Shown piece after piece: positions 8,205 to 16,487 of a DNA stretch of 64,000 nucleotides. Position numbers and translations under genes: made by a program. Position 1 is the stretch's first letter, and each line of letters opens with the position of its first letter. This DNA is from Flavobacterium sp. (lineage in GTDB: Bacteria > Bacteroidota > Bacteroidia > Flavobacteriales > Flavobacteriaceae), in contig JAIXSK010000017.1 in assembly GCA_027484725.1 (NCBI GenBank), positions 186,001-250,000 of the forward strand, given 5' to 3'. The notes under the pieces are model-generated. The model was not told the DNA's origin and ran no database searches. It was given only the letters and a program-made list of their open reading frames with translations.

Positions 8205-8751
8205 TTTGGTTGGATTTTAAGTGGTGGATGTTTTCCTGAAGTATTCTTCGGGCGTGTGACAACTGTGATTTTGAAGTCCCTTCGCTGATGTTGAGCATGG
8301 TGGCAATTTCGTGGTGTTTGTATCCTTCAATGGCGTATAAATTGAAAATCATTTTATAACCGTCGGGCAAAGCATCAATCAAAAACTGAATTTCTTCAAC
8401 CGTAAATTGGCTGTCGATTTCATTGATGGTTTCAGGAGTGAATTTCTCGTCCTCCATGAAACTGATTTTCTTCTGTGCTCTGAGAAACGAAATACATTCA
8501 TTAACCATTATGCGACGAATCCAACCTTCAAAACTGCCTTTGTGTTCAAAATTTTTGAGGTGGGTAAAAACCTTCATAAAAGCCGTAATCATAACATCTT
8601 CAGCTGCATGCAAATCTTTGATGTACTGACGGCATACGCTCAGCATTTTAGAAGCATACTGTTGGTAAATCAAATGCTGCGCTTGACGATTGTTGTCAAG
8701 TGCCAGCGCAATGGTTTGCTTTTCTTGCTGATGTAAATCAATTACTTTCAA
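8191..8751 (-). CDS. ECF-type RNA polymerase sigma factor
   Basis: 186 residues from a TTG start (MKVIDLHQQE). The sigma region 2 segment reads HAAEDVMITAFMKVFTHL with GSFEGWIRRIMVNECISF, and region 4 reads LPDGYKMIFNLYAIEGYKHH followed by GTSKSQLSHARRIL. It directs RNA polymerase to a small regulon. It heads an operon with an anti-sigma-like protein and an outer-membrane barrel, so it probably answers to envelope conditions. An ECF-like promoter, AAC-N17-CGTC, stands upstream and suggests it transcribes its own operon. Confidence 0.9.
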   Translation of the reverse strand: MKVIDLHQQEKQTIALALDNNRQAQHLIYQQYASKMLSVCRQYIKDLHAAEDVMITAFMKVFTHLKNFEHKGSFEGWIRRIMVNECISFLRAQKKISFMEDEKFTPETINEIDSQFTVEEIQFLIDALPDGYKMIFNLYAIEGYKHHEIATMLNISEGTSKSQLSHARRILQENIHHLKSNQNGTQ

Positions 8752-8784
8752 AACCTGTTTTTAGCATGTGTTTCTATAAGCATA

Positions 8785-8810
8785 GACGCGATTCCCTGAA
8801 AAAGGGTTGC
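8785..8810 (-). promoter_or_regulatory. Putative ECF-type promoter of the sigma operon
   Basis: Minus strand: GCAACC at 8810-8805, then CGTC at 8788-8785, with 17 bases between AAC and CGTC. AAC and CGTC are common -35 and -10 cores for ECF sigma factors. Transcription would start about 25-30 bases before the TTG start of the sigma gene. No TAnnTTTG box is near. Confidence 0.45.
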
Positions 8811-8891
8811 ATGAAGTAAAAAAAAAGAAGCTAAAAAAATGAAAATGTTTTTTAACTATTTGATTTTCATATGTTTTTGAATCAAAAAAAA

Positions 8892-9869
8892 TTAAATTTT
8901 TCTTTCAATAACATAGTTGACCATGAGGATCAAAGCTTTTTTATAGTCAGAATCGGGGTATTTTTCTAACAAAGCGAGTGCTTGTTGCTGAAAATCGAGC
9001 ATTTTTTGTTCGGCATAAACCAATCCGTTTTTGTTTTTGACAAATGCAATGACTTCTTTGATGCGCTTTTTGTCTTTGTTGTGGTTTTTGATTGAATTAA
9101 TCAACCATGATTTCTCATCTTTTGAACAGTTGTTGAGCGTGTAAATCAAAGGCAAAGTCATTTTTTGCTCTTTGATGTCAATGCCAGTGGGTTTTCCGAT
9201 GGCATCATCAGTGTAATCAAACAAATCGTCTTTGATTTGAAAAGCCATTCCGATGAGTTCGCCAAAATGACGCATGTTTTCAACTTCATCATCGTTATCA
9301 ACTACCGAACGAGCGCCCAAAGCACAACACGAAGCAATCAAAGTGGCTGTTTTTTTTCGGATGATATCGTAATAAACTGATTCAACAATATCTAACCGAC
9401 GGGCTTTTTCTATCTGAAGTAATTCTCCTTCGCTCATTTCGCGCACGGCGACTGATATAATGCGCAGTAAATCAAAATCTCCGTGGTCTATGGATAGCAA
9501 CAAACCTTTAGAGAGCAAATAATCGCCCACCAAAACCGCAATTTTATTTTTCCAAAGCGCATTGATGGAAAAAAATCCGCGGCGACGATTGCTGTCGTCT
9601 ACTACATCATCATGCACTAAAGTAGCTGTATGAATCAGTTCAATGACCGAGGCTCCGCGATATGTGCGTTCATTAACGGTTCCGCCACTGAGCATTTTGG
9701 CTGTTAGAAACACAAACATCGGACGCATTTGTTTGCCTTTTCGGTTGACAATATAATACGTAATGCGATTGAGCAACGCCACCTGTGAACTCATAGATTC
9801 ATAGAACTTCTTCTCGAAAAGTTCCATTTCGGACTGAATGGGCTGCTTTATTTGTGCGGTAATATTCAT
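8892..9869 (-). CDS. Polyprenyl (E)-diphosphate synthase
   Basis: 325 residues. A trans-prenyltransferase that builds long isoprenoid chains by adding isopentenyl diphosphate to an allylic primer, probably the side chain of menaquinone. The first Asp-rich motif DDVVD is at residues 87-91, the second reads KDDLFDY, and the substrate-binding motif GKQMRP lies near residue 45. I chose ATG at 9869, not the TTG at 9881, because the -7 box at 9879-9886 overlaps that TTG. This gives a very short leader. The chain length cannot be set from sequence alone. Confidence 0.88.
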   Translation of the reverse strand: MNITAQIKQPIQSEMELFEKKFYESMSSQVALLNRITYYIVNRKGKQMRPMFVFLTAKMLSGGTVNERTYRGASVIELIHTATLVHDDVVDDSNRRRGFFSINALWKNKIAVLVGDYLLSKGLLLSIDHGDFDLLRIISVAVREMSEGELLQIEKARRLDIVESVYYDIIRKKTATLIASCCALGARSVVDNDDEVENMRHFGELIGMAFQIKDDLFDYTDDAIGKPTGIDIKEQKMTLPLIYTLNNCSKDEKSWLINSIKNHNKDKKRIKEVIAFVKNKNGLVYAEQKMLDFQQQALALLEKYPDSDYKKALILMVNYVIERKI

Positions 9870-9878
9870 ACAGAAGCC

Positions 9879-9886
9879 CAAAGATA
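9879..9886 (-). promoter_or_regulatory. Prenyl synthase promoter -7 box
   Basis: TATCTTTG on the minus strand matches TAnnTTTG. It lies only nine bases before the ATG at 9869, implying a nearly leaderless mRNA. Confidence 0.55.
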
Positions 9887-9994
9887 CTTATAAAAGTAAT
9901 TGAGGCGCAATGCAATATTTTATATTTTTTTACATTTGAATTAAACTCTTTTAAAAGTGTTCAGTCAAAAGGCAAACTTAAAAACGACGAGATT

Positions 9995-10888
9995 ATGAAA
10001 ACAAGAATTTTAATGATGGGAGCTGTGCTGGCATTGATGGTTACAGCTTGTAGTAAAGACGATTCAAAGAGTAGTGCATCCGCTGCTGACTTTAGTGCGG
10101 ATGAAGCCAAACTCAATTCAAAAATGGACATTGCCAATGACGATGTTTCTGATATTGTGGAAGAGCAATTTGATGCTACCCAAAGCAGTGCTGCCAATCG
10201 GAGTGCTGAAAATGCATCTTCAACTTCTAACCTGCCTTCATGTGCCACTGTGACAAGAGTTCCAGCGTTTGGAGAAATAATTACCCCAGGTACGCTCGTG
10301 ACCAAAACGATAGATTTTGGAACCACGGGCTGTGAAAGAAATAACGGAAACATTTTAAAAGGAAAAATCATCATTACTTTTACCTACCAACCGGGGGCTA
10401 ATCCACAAACCATCAATTATCAATTTGATAATTTCTACCACAACAACGTAAAATTTACCGGTAATAAAACCTTTACCAGAACCATGACCGAGGCCACACA
10501 AACATCGCCAAGTCATCCGGTGGTGGTGATGAATATGGATTTAGACGCTACTTTCCCTGATGGCCGTGTGATTCACCGAACCGGAACCAGAACCAGAGAA
10601 ATTATTGAGGGCTATGGAAATGCTGATTTAAGTGATAATGTGTATTCTGTTACCGGAAACTGGACCAATACATTTCCGAACGCGAGTGTAAAAACCAGCA
10701 CGATTACTACTCCTCTTATCGTAAAAATGAGTTGTATCCAACAAAACAAACCGCTGATTGTTCAAGGTGTCATTACGTTTCAGAGAAATACCAGAACGGC
10801 TTCTTTAGACTATGGTGATGGAACTTGTGACAACATAGCAACTTATACCGTTAACGGAAATTCTTATACAATCATCATCGGAAACTAA
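9995..10888 (+). CDS. Lipoprotein, probably surface-exposed; function unknown
   Basis: 297 residues. The lipoprotein signal ends at the lipobox TAC with Cys19. Cys19 is followed by SKDD, an acidic/Lys tag like the lipoprotein export signal of Bacteroidota, so it may be flipped to the cell surface. After an Ala/Ser-rich linker, the rest is beta-rich with many Thr and Asn and four widely spaced Cys that could form disulfides. I do not recognise a domain. It stands alone between two divergent or convergent genes and ends at a bidirectional terminator. Confidence 0.7.
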   Translation: MKTRILMMGAVLALMVTACSKDDSKSSASAADFSADEAKLNSKMDIANDDVSDIVEEQFDATQSSAANRSAENASSTSNLPSCATVTRVPAFGEIITPGTLVTKTIDFGTTGCERNNGNILKGKIIITFTYQPGANPQTINYQFDNFYHNNVKFTGNKTFTRTMTEATQTSPSHPVVVMNMDLDATFPDGRVIHRTGTRTREIIEGYGNADLSDNVYSVTGNWTNTFPNASVKTSTITTPLIVKMSCIQQNKPLIVQGVITFQRNTRTASLDYGDGTCDNIATYTVNGNSYTIIIGN

Positions 10889-10910
10889 TCTTGCTTGCAT
10901 TATAAACAAA

Positions 10911-10938
10911 AAAACGCTCTCAAAATCGGGAGCGTTTT
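10911..10938. terminator. Bidirectional terminator between the lipoprotein gene and rlmN
   Basis: AAAACGCTC (10911-10919) pairs with GAGCGTTTT (10930-10938). With A and T tracts on both sides it can serve the plus-strand lipoprotein gene and the minus-strand rlmN. Confidence 0.75.
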
Positions 10939-10939
10939 T

Positions 10940-11983
10940 TTATGCTTCTTTGTTGGCCAACTGACCGCAAGCGGCATCGATGTCTTTACCCCGACTGCGC
11001 CTTACTTTAGCCACAATATCATTCGCTTCTAAAGCGCGAATATATGCATTGATGGCTTTTTCATCGGCTTGTTGAAATGCTCCGTCATCAATAGGGTTGT
11101 ATTCAATTAGATTGACTTTACACGGAACATATTTGCAAAACTTGACTAGAGCATCAATAGATTTTGGATCGTCGTTGATGCCTTTCCAAACCACATATTC
11201 ATAAGTCACCCGACTTTTGGTTTTTTGATACCAATATTCAAGGGCTTTACGCAAATCGGTCAACGGAAAATTTTTGGTAAACGGCATAATCTCATTTCTG
11301 ATTTCTTCCACCGCCGAGTGAAGCGATACCGCCAATTTGAACTTTACCCCATCGTCGGCCATCTTTTTAATCATCTTTGAAATTCCAGAAGTAGACACCG
11401 TAATGCGTTTAGGCGACATGCCCAAACCTTCCTCCGAAGTAATCATCTCTATGGCAGCAAGCACATTGTTGTAATTCATGAGTGGTTCGCCCATACCCAT
11501 AAAAACAATGTTCGACAACGGACGTCCGTGATATAATCTGCTTTCTTTGTCAATTGAAACCACTTGATCGTAAATTTCATCTGGGTTCAGATTGCGCATG
11601 CGTTTGAGTCGGGCCGTTGCACAAAAATTGCAATCCAGACTACACCCCACTTGGCTAGATACGCAAGCGGTGGTGCGGGTTTCGGTCGGGATTAAAACCG
11701 ATTCAACAATCAACCCATCATGCAATCGCAAAGCATTTTTAACTGTACCGTCTTCACTGCGCTGCATTTGATCTACCTGAATATGGTTGATGACAAAATT
11801 ATCTTCAAGCATCTGACGGGTAGCTTTTGACAAATTGGTCATGTCGTCAAAACGATGCGCGCCTTTGCTCCAGAGCCATTCATAGACTTGGTTTCCGCGA
11901 AAAGACTGATCGCCTTGAGCAGTAAAAAAATCGCGCAATTGCTGTTTTGACAAAGCGCGGATATCTTTTTTATCAATTTGCAT
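10940..11983 (-). CDS. rlmN: 23S rRNA (A2503-C2)/tRNA (A37-C2) methyltransferase RlmN
   Basis: 347 residues. A radical SAM enzyme that methylates C2 of adenosine in 23S rRNA and in some tRNAs. The iron-sulfur motif CSLDCNFC has Cys114, Cys118 and Cys121. A GMGEPL motif follows, and the C-terminal DAACGQLA supplies the catalytic Cys that forms the protein-RNA intermediate. The start MQIDKKDIRALS fits the family. It is transcribed away from the O-methyltransferase and converges with the lipoprotein gene. Confidence 0.96.
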   Translation of the reverse strand: MQIDKKDIRALSKQQLRDFFTAQGDQSFRGNQVYEWLWSKGAHRFDDMTNLSKATRQMLEDNFVINHIQVDQMQRSEDGTVKNALRLHDGLIVESVLIPTETRTTACVSSQVGCSLDCNFCATARLKRMRNLNPDEIYDQVVSIDKESRLYHGRPLSNIVFMGMGEPLMNYNNVLAAIEMITSEEGLGMSPKRITVSTSGISKMIKKMADDGVKFKLAVSLHSAVEEIRNEIMPFTKNFPLTDLRKALEYWYQKTKSRVTYEYVVWKGINDDPKSIDALVKFCKYVPCKVNLIEYNPIDDGAFQQADEKAINAYIRALEANDIVAKVRRSRGKDIDAACGQLANKEA

Positions 11984-12031
11984 GCAGCAAATTTAATTCA
12001 AATTCAGCGATTGGACGCTGAGATAATTTGA

Positions 12032-12039
12032 TAACTTTG
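12032..12039 (+). promoter_or_regulatory. O-methyltransferase promoter -7 box
   Basis: TAACTTTG matches TAnnTTTG, with a TTG at 12011-12013 at the right distance for the -33 element. The leader to ATG 12055 would be about 10 bases. Confidence 0.6.
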
Positions 12040-12054
12040 AGAAAATATTCAGCC

Positions 12055-12696
12055 ATGCATTTTCTTTCTGAAGAACTCGAAGATTACGTCGAAAAACACT
12101 CTGAAAACGAACCCGAATTATTGGCGGCACTCAACCGAGAAACGCACTTAAAAATTTTAAGCCCGCGTATGCTCAGTGGTCATTTTCAAGGCCGTGTTTT
12201 GAGTATGTTATCTAAACTCATTCGTCCCAAAAACATACTAGAAATCGGAACCTATACAGGTTACTCGGCTTTGTGTTTGTGTGAAGGAATACAAGATAAT
12301 GGCGTTTTACACACCATTGATATTAAAGACGAACTTGTGGGTTTTCAGCGCAAATATTTTGACCAATCGCCTTGGGGCAAACAAATTGCACAGTATTTGG
12401 GCCCGGCCACTGAGATTATTCCAACCCTGAACGACACATTTGATTTGGTTTTTATTGATGCTGACAAAGAGAACTACCTCAATTATTACGAATTAATCAT
12501 GCCTAAAATGAATCAAGGCGGTGTGATTTTATCCGACAATGTACTTTGGAGCGGAAAAGTTTTAGAACCCATCAAAGACAACGACCGAAGCACCAAAGCG
12601 CTGATGGCCTACAACGAACATCTCAAAAATGATCCTCGTGTTGAAACCGTTTTGCTGCCTATTCGCGATGGACTTACCGTGAGTCGGGTGCTTTAA
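12055..12696 (+). CDS. SAM-dependent O-methyltransferase (class I, CCoAOMT-like)
   Basis: 213 residues. SAM-binding motif I reads LEIGTYTGYSALCL, and the metal/SAM region VFIDADKENYLNYY follows, as in cation-dependent catechol O-methyltransferases. The substrate is unknown; bacterial members methylate small hydroxylated aromatics or hydroxylated tRNA wobble uridine (TrmR). I chose ATG at 12055 because the frame's earlier TTG at 12028 precedes the -7 box. Its stop overlaps the stop of the convergent PAP2 gene by three bases. Confidence 0.88.
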   Translation: MHFLSEELEDYVEKHSENEPELLAALNRETHLKILSPRMLSGHFQGRVLSMLSKLIRPKNILEIGTYTGYSALCLCEGIQDNGVLHTIDIKDELVGFQRKYFDQSPWGKQIAQYLGPATEIIPTLNDTFDLVFIDADKENYLNYYELIMPKMNQGGVILSDNVLWSGKVLEPIKDNDRSTKALMAYNEHLKNDPRVETVLLPIRDGLTVSRVL

Positions 12697-13247
12697 GCTT
12701 GAAAGTATTTTTTGAAATAGTGTTTTGAGAGCAAAACTCCGAAAACGCCACCAAATAAATATCCGAACAAAATATCTCCGAGAAAATGAACCCCAAGATA
12801 GATGCGGCTATACGCAAAAATGAGCGGGAACAGAAAAATCAAAAATCCAAATTTGTAATAGCGCTTGAGCAAGCTATATACAAAAACCATCGAAGCCATA
12901 GAATTGGCTGCATGCGCTGAAAAAAAACCAAATGTAACACTGGGTTTCACCACGCGAATCAAATCTTTTATTTCAGGATCATTGCAAGGTCTGAGTCGCT
13001 CAAAAGTAACTTTGAATAAATTAGCCGATTGATCACATAAGAACATGAGAATCGCAATATATACCATGCCAATTCCGAGGTTGCGCCAGCCTATTTTTTT
13101 TTGCAACAAATAAAACAACAACAAGAAAAAAGGAATCCAAGTCCATTGCTTGGTAATCATGAGCCAGAAACCATCATATTTTTCTGAGCCCAATGAATTA
13201 AGCAGTACAAAAGCTTTTTTGTCGAGCGCTATGATTTTTTCAAGCAT
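12693..13247 (-). CDS. PAP2-family membrane phosphatase
   Basis: 184 residues with about five transmembrane segments. The three phosphatase motifs are present: K-x6-RP (KVTFERLRP), the SAH motif in FFSAHAANS, and SR-x5-H-x3-D (SRIYLGVHFLGD). Such enzymes dephosphorylate lipid phosphates, for example undecaprenyl diphosphate or phosphatidylglycerol phosphate; the substrate here is not determined. Its ATG overlaps the tatA stop as TAATG, indicating coupling. Confidence 0.88.
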   Translation of the reverse strand: MLEKIIALDKKAFVLLNSLGSEKYDGFWLMITKQWTWIPFFLLLFYLLQKKIGWRNLGIGMVYIAILMFLCDQSANLFKVTFERLRPCNDPEIKDLIRVVKPSVTFGFFSAHAANSMASMVFVYSLLKRYYKFGFLIFLFPLIFAYSRIYLGVHFLGDILFGYLFGGVFGVLLSKHYFKKYFQA

Positions 13248-13594
13248 TACTTTTGACGTTTAATCGGGCCTTCTTGAATATCTTCGAGGCTTTGAGCCAC
13301 TTCATTTTGAGTTTGCGCAGTTTCGGTCAACATTTGAGTTTTGGCTTTATTGACTTCGGTTTCAATATCTTGGGTAAGTCCGGTAAAATTTCCGTGTAAC
13401 TCTTCAAAAGTTTTGTCTAATCCGTTGGCTTGAGCGCCTTTCTGGATTTCACTTTTGATATCATTGGTAGCATTTTTGAGCTGTGCCATAATCTTACCCA
13501 AATTACGGGCAATCTCAGGAATTTTATCTGTTCCGAACAACATCAGAGCTACAAACATGATGAAAATTAATTCACCGCCTCCAATACCAAACAT
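13247..13594 (-). CDS. tatA: Twin-arginine translocase TatA/TatB-type subunit
   Basis: 115 residues. An N-terminal membrane helix (GGGELIFIMFVALMLFG) is followed by the amphipathic helix DKIPEIARNLGKIM and a charged, Gln-rich tail, the TatA/B layout. It forms part of the pore that exports folded proteins. TatA and TatB cannot be told apart with certainty. ATG at 13594 is preferred to a TTG two codons upstream. It is coupled to the PAP2 gene; no tatC lies in the window. Confidence 0.9.
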   Translation of the reverse strand: MFGIGGGELIFIMFVALMLFGTDKIPEIARNLGKIMAQLKNATNDIKSEIQKGAQANGLDKTFEELHGNFTGLTQDIETEVNKAKTQMLTETAQTQNEVAQSLEDIQEGPIKRQK

Positions 13595-13611
13595 AATCAA
13601 TTATTTTGTGG

Positions 13612-13619
13612 CAAATGTA
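13612..13619 (-). promoter_or_regulatory. tatA-PAP2 operon promoter -7 box
   Basis: TACATTTG on the minus strand matches TAnnTTTG and lies 18 bases upstream of the tatA ATG. Confidence 0.6.
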
Positions 13620-13664
13620 CAAACTTAAGTGTTTGCTACATGACTTGGGTTGACTAATTAAATG

Positions 13665-15908
13665 TTAATCAAATTTTGATTTGACTTCAGCTTTAGGCCA
13701 TACATTGTTGGTTACATCAATATCGGCGGTTTCCTCTTTCGGGTCAACCATTATTTTTGAAATAGCTTTTTTAGTAGCAAACACGCGACTCACCTCGGCA
13801 TCATTCATGCGCCAAATTTGCGCCGGAAATTTGTAATCCTCTGTTGTTCCATCATCATAAGTAAGTTGAACAATAATCGGCATCACCAATCCTCCAGGTT
13901 TATCAAAGGTCACTTGATAGAAGTATTTAGGAGCATCGAGTTTGGCTTGTTCTTCAGCCGTAAACTTGGTTTTGACAAATTCATCCAAAGAAGTAATATT
14001 GGCAATATTGAGTGGTTTTTTCATTTCAGGCTTAAAATCCGGGCTTGCATCGGCAATCATATACACCAGCGGACCACTAGCCTTGAGTCGGTTTCGACGC
14101 GTAACTTCGGGCGCTTTAAAATCTTTGGGCGGATCATTGCTCACAAAATATTGCTTGACTTCTTTGATGCCAATATCGGTGTAATCTGTGGTAAAAAACC
14201 ATCCTCTAAAAAACCAATCCAAATCAACTCCGGAGGCGTCTTCCATGGTTCTGAAAAAATCATCCGGGGTTGGATGCTTGAACTTCCAGCGCGATGAATA
14301 GGTTCTAAAAGCATAATCAAACAAATCATGGCCCATGATGGTTTCACGCAAAATGTTGAGCCCTGCAGCAGGTTTTCCGTAGGCGTTGTTGCCAAATTGT
14401 TTGATGCATTCTGAGTTGGTCATGATGGGCTCTAATTTAGATTGGTCACCACTCATATACGGAACGATTTTCTTGGCCGGACCGCGATCCGCCGGAAAGT
14501 TCGGATCAAATGAAATCTCAGCTAAATATTCCATAAAAGTATTGAGCCCTTCGTCCATCCAAGTCCATTGGCGCTCGTCGGAATTAACAATCATCGGGAA
14601 AAAGTTATGTCCCACTTCGTGAATTATCACGCCCAACATTCCGTATTTAACCCGGTCTGAATAAGTTCCATCAGCTTGCGGACGTCCAAAATTCCAGCAA
14701 ATCATTGGATATTCCATCCCTTGATCTTGCGCATTGACTGAGACGGCTTTCGGGTAAGGAAAATCAAAAGTATATTTTGAATAGCTTTTTAAAGTATGTG
14801 CCACAGCGCGTGTTGAATAGGTTTCCCAAAGCGGATTTCCTTCTTTGGGATATACCGAAACAGCCATGATTTTCTTGCCGCCAATTTGAACAGCCATAGC
14901 ATCTAAAATAAATTTTCTCGAAGTTGAAATACCAAAATCACGCACGTTTTCGGCTTTGAATTTCCAGGTTTTCTTTTGGGTTGAAAAACCTTTTTCGGCA
15001 ACCGTGGCCTCAGCTTGTGTAACCACCACAACCGGTTTGTCAAATGAATTTTCAGCCTGCGCATAGCGTTTGAGTTGCTCTGGTGTATAAACCTCAGCGC
15101 GGTTTTGCAAAACGCCGGTCGCTTCCATGATGTGATCGGCCGGAACGGTGATGTTCACTTCATAATTCCCGAAGGTCAAAGCAAACTCACCGCTGCCCCA
15201 GAATTGCTGATTCTGCCATCCTTCAACATCATTATACACTGCCATACGCGGATAAAACTGTGCCAAAACATACAAATTGTTTCCGTCTTCAAAATGCTCA
15301 TAACCCGAGCGTCCACCATCAATCATATAATTGTTGATGTTGTAGTTCCACTTGATATTCAAAGCAATTTTTTCGCCATGTGCCAATGGTTTTTGCAAGT
15401 TGATGCGCATCATGGTGTGGTTGATGGTATAGGACATCGGATTGCCTTTGGCGTCTTTGACATAGTCAATTCTAAAACCGCCGTCGAATTTTTCTTCCAG
15501 GTATTTTCTTGAAAAACCGGCTACACTAATGGACGGGTCCATTTTAGAATTTTCAACCAAAGGCGTTTGCGAGGTGCGTGCGGCAATGTTCTGATCTAAT
15601 TGCAACCATAAATAATCCAATGATTCCTTGGCATTGTTGGTGTAGGTAATGGTTTCGGTACCGAATAAGCGCGCGTTTTTATCATCGAGTTCTACATCTA
15701 TTTTGTAATCTGCTTGTTGCTGATAATACTCGGGGCCAGGTGCGCCTGATGCGGTTCGGTAGCTATTGGGCGTAGCGAGTAAATCATACATCTGACGAAA
15801 TTTATTCTCGTCAACATGGCCTTTTTCTTTTACTTTTGAAGCTTCTTGCGCCATAAACGGAGCCGATATCATCGATAAGAAAAGGGCAACCAATAGATGT
15901 TTTTTCAT
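13665..15908 (-). CDS. M1-family metallopeptidase, secreted
   Basis: 747 residues. A signal peptide (MKKHLLVALFLSMISAPFMAQ) sends it out of the cytoplasm. The zinc site HEVGH (residues 430-434) is followed after 18 residues by Glu453, the M1 signature. An aminopeptidase N-like beta domain precedes it. A GAMEN exopeptidase motif is not evident in its usual form (the equivalent stretch reads DQGMEYPM), so the exact specificity is open. It is the last gene of a four-gene envelope operon with a DUF6702 protein and two CarboxypepD_reg-like proteins. Confidence 0.92.
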   Translation of the reverse strand: MKKHLLVALFLSMISAPFMAQEASKVKEKGHVDENKFRQMYDLLATPNSYRTASGAPGPEYYQQQADYKIDVELDDKNARLFGTETITYTNNAKESLDYLWLQLDQNIAARTSQTPLVENSKMDPSISVAGFSRKYLEEKFDGGFRIDYVKDAKGNPMSYTINHTMMRINLQKPLAHGEKIALNIKWNYNINNYMIDGGRSGYEHFEDGNNLYVLAQFYPRMAVYNDVEGWQNQQFWGSGEFALTFGNYEVNITVPADHIMEATGVLQNRAEVYTPEQLKRYAQAENSFDKPVVVVTQAEATVAEKGFSTQKKTWKFKAENVRDFGISTSRKFILDAMAVQIGGKKIMAVSVYPKEGNPLWETYSTRAVAHTLKSYSKYTFDFPYPKAVSVNAQDQGMEYPMICWNFGRPQADGTYSDRVKYGMLGVIIHEVGHNFFPMIVNSDERQWTWMDEGLNTFMEYLAEISFDPNFPADRGPAKKIVPYMSGDQSKLEPIMTNSECIKQFGNNAYGKPAAGLNILRETIMGHDLFDYAFRTYSSRWKFKHPTPDDFFRTMEDASGVDLDWFFRGWFFTTDYTDIGIKEVKQYFVSNDPPKDFKAPEVTRRNRLKASGPLVYMIADASPDFKPEMKKPLNIANITSLDEFVKTKFTAEEQAKLDAPKYFYQVTFDKPGGLVMPIIVQLTYDDGTTEDYKFPAQIWRMNDAEVSRVFATKKAISKIMVDPKEETADIDVTNNVWPKAEVKSKFD

Positions 15909-15983
15909 AGATGTGGTCTTTAATAAATGTCTATTTTTGAATGATAAAAGTACTGGTTTTTTAAAATCTTTTGTACATCTACT

Positions 15984-16472
15984 TTACTTTAACACACCCG
16001 AAGTGGTTTCAGAAGTAAGCAACAAACTTTGTTTTTTACCATTAAATTGACTCTGAACAACGTTTTGCTGTTGATCAGAAATTTCTATGAGCGTGGTGTT
16101 TTGAACTTTTATCGAACTTACTTTTGTCACCCCATTGATTTTGTAATAGCCAATCAAAACATTGTCTTCATATTCATGCGAAACATATTGATAAGGCATT
16201 TTTTTTCCGTTGACAAAAACCCAGAAATGTTCGTTCAAATACCGATTCACAAGTTGTACATCTTGAACGCTTTCTGTTGGTTCACCTAAGTGAGTTACCG
16301 CAGAGTAATTTTTTTTGAGCGCTGCATTGAGGTCATCGATAAAAATCCGCGTTGTGATTTCAATTCGCTGTTTTTTAACAGAATGCTCTATTTTAAAAAT
16401 CGAAACATAAAACTTATGCGCTCCAAACGAGCACAAAGTCAGAAGCATCAGCAGAGTATGTATCTTTTTCAT
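15984..16472 (-). CDS. DUF6702-type exported protein
   Basis: 162 residues from ATG at 16472. An N-terminal signal sequence (KKIHTLLMLLTLCSFGAHKFY) is followed by a small beta-rich domain. I recognise it as the Bacteroidota family annotated DUF6702, which is usually found next to a secreted M1 peptidase; no function is known. It starts 15 bases after the stop of the upstream CarboxypepD_reg-like gene and lies 75 bases ahead of the M1 gene. Confidence 0.7.
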   Translation of the reverse strand: MKKIHTLLMLLTLCSFGAHKFYVSIFKIEHSVKKQRIEITTRIFIDDLNAALKKNYSAVTHLGEPTESVQDVQLVNRYLNEHFWVFVNGKKMPYQYVSHEYEDNVLIGYYKINGVTKVSSIKVQNTTLIEISDQQQNVVQSQFNGKKQSLLLTSETTSGVLK

Positions 16473-16487
16473 CCGGGTCAAAAATAG

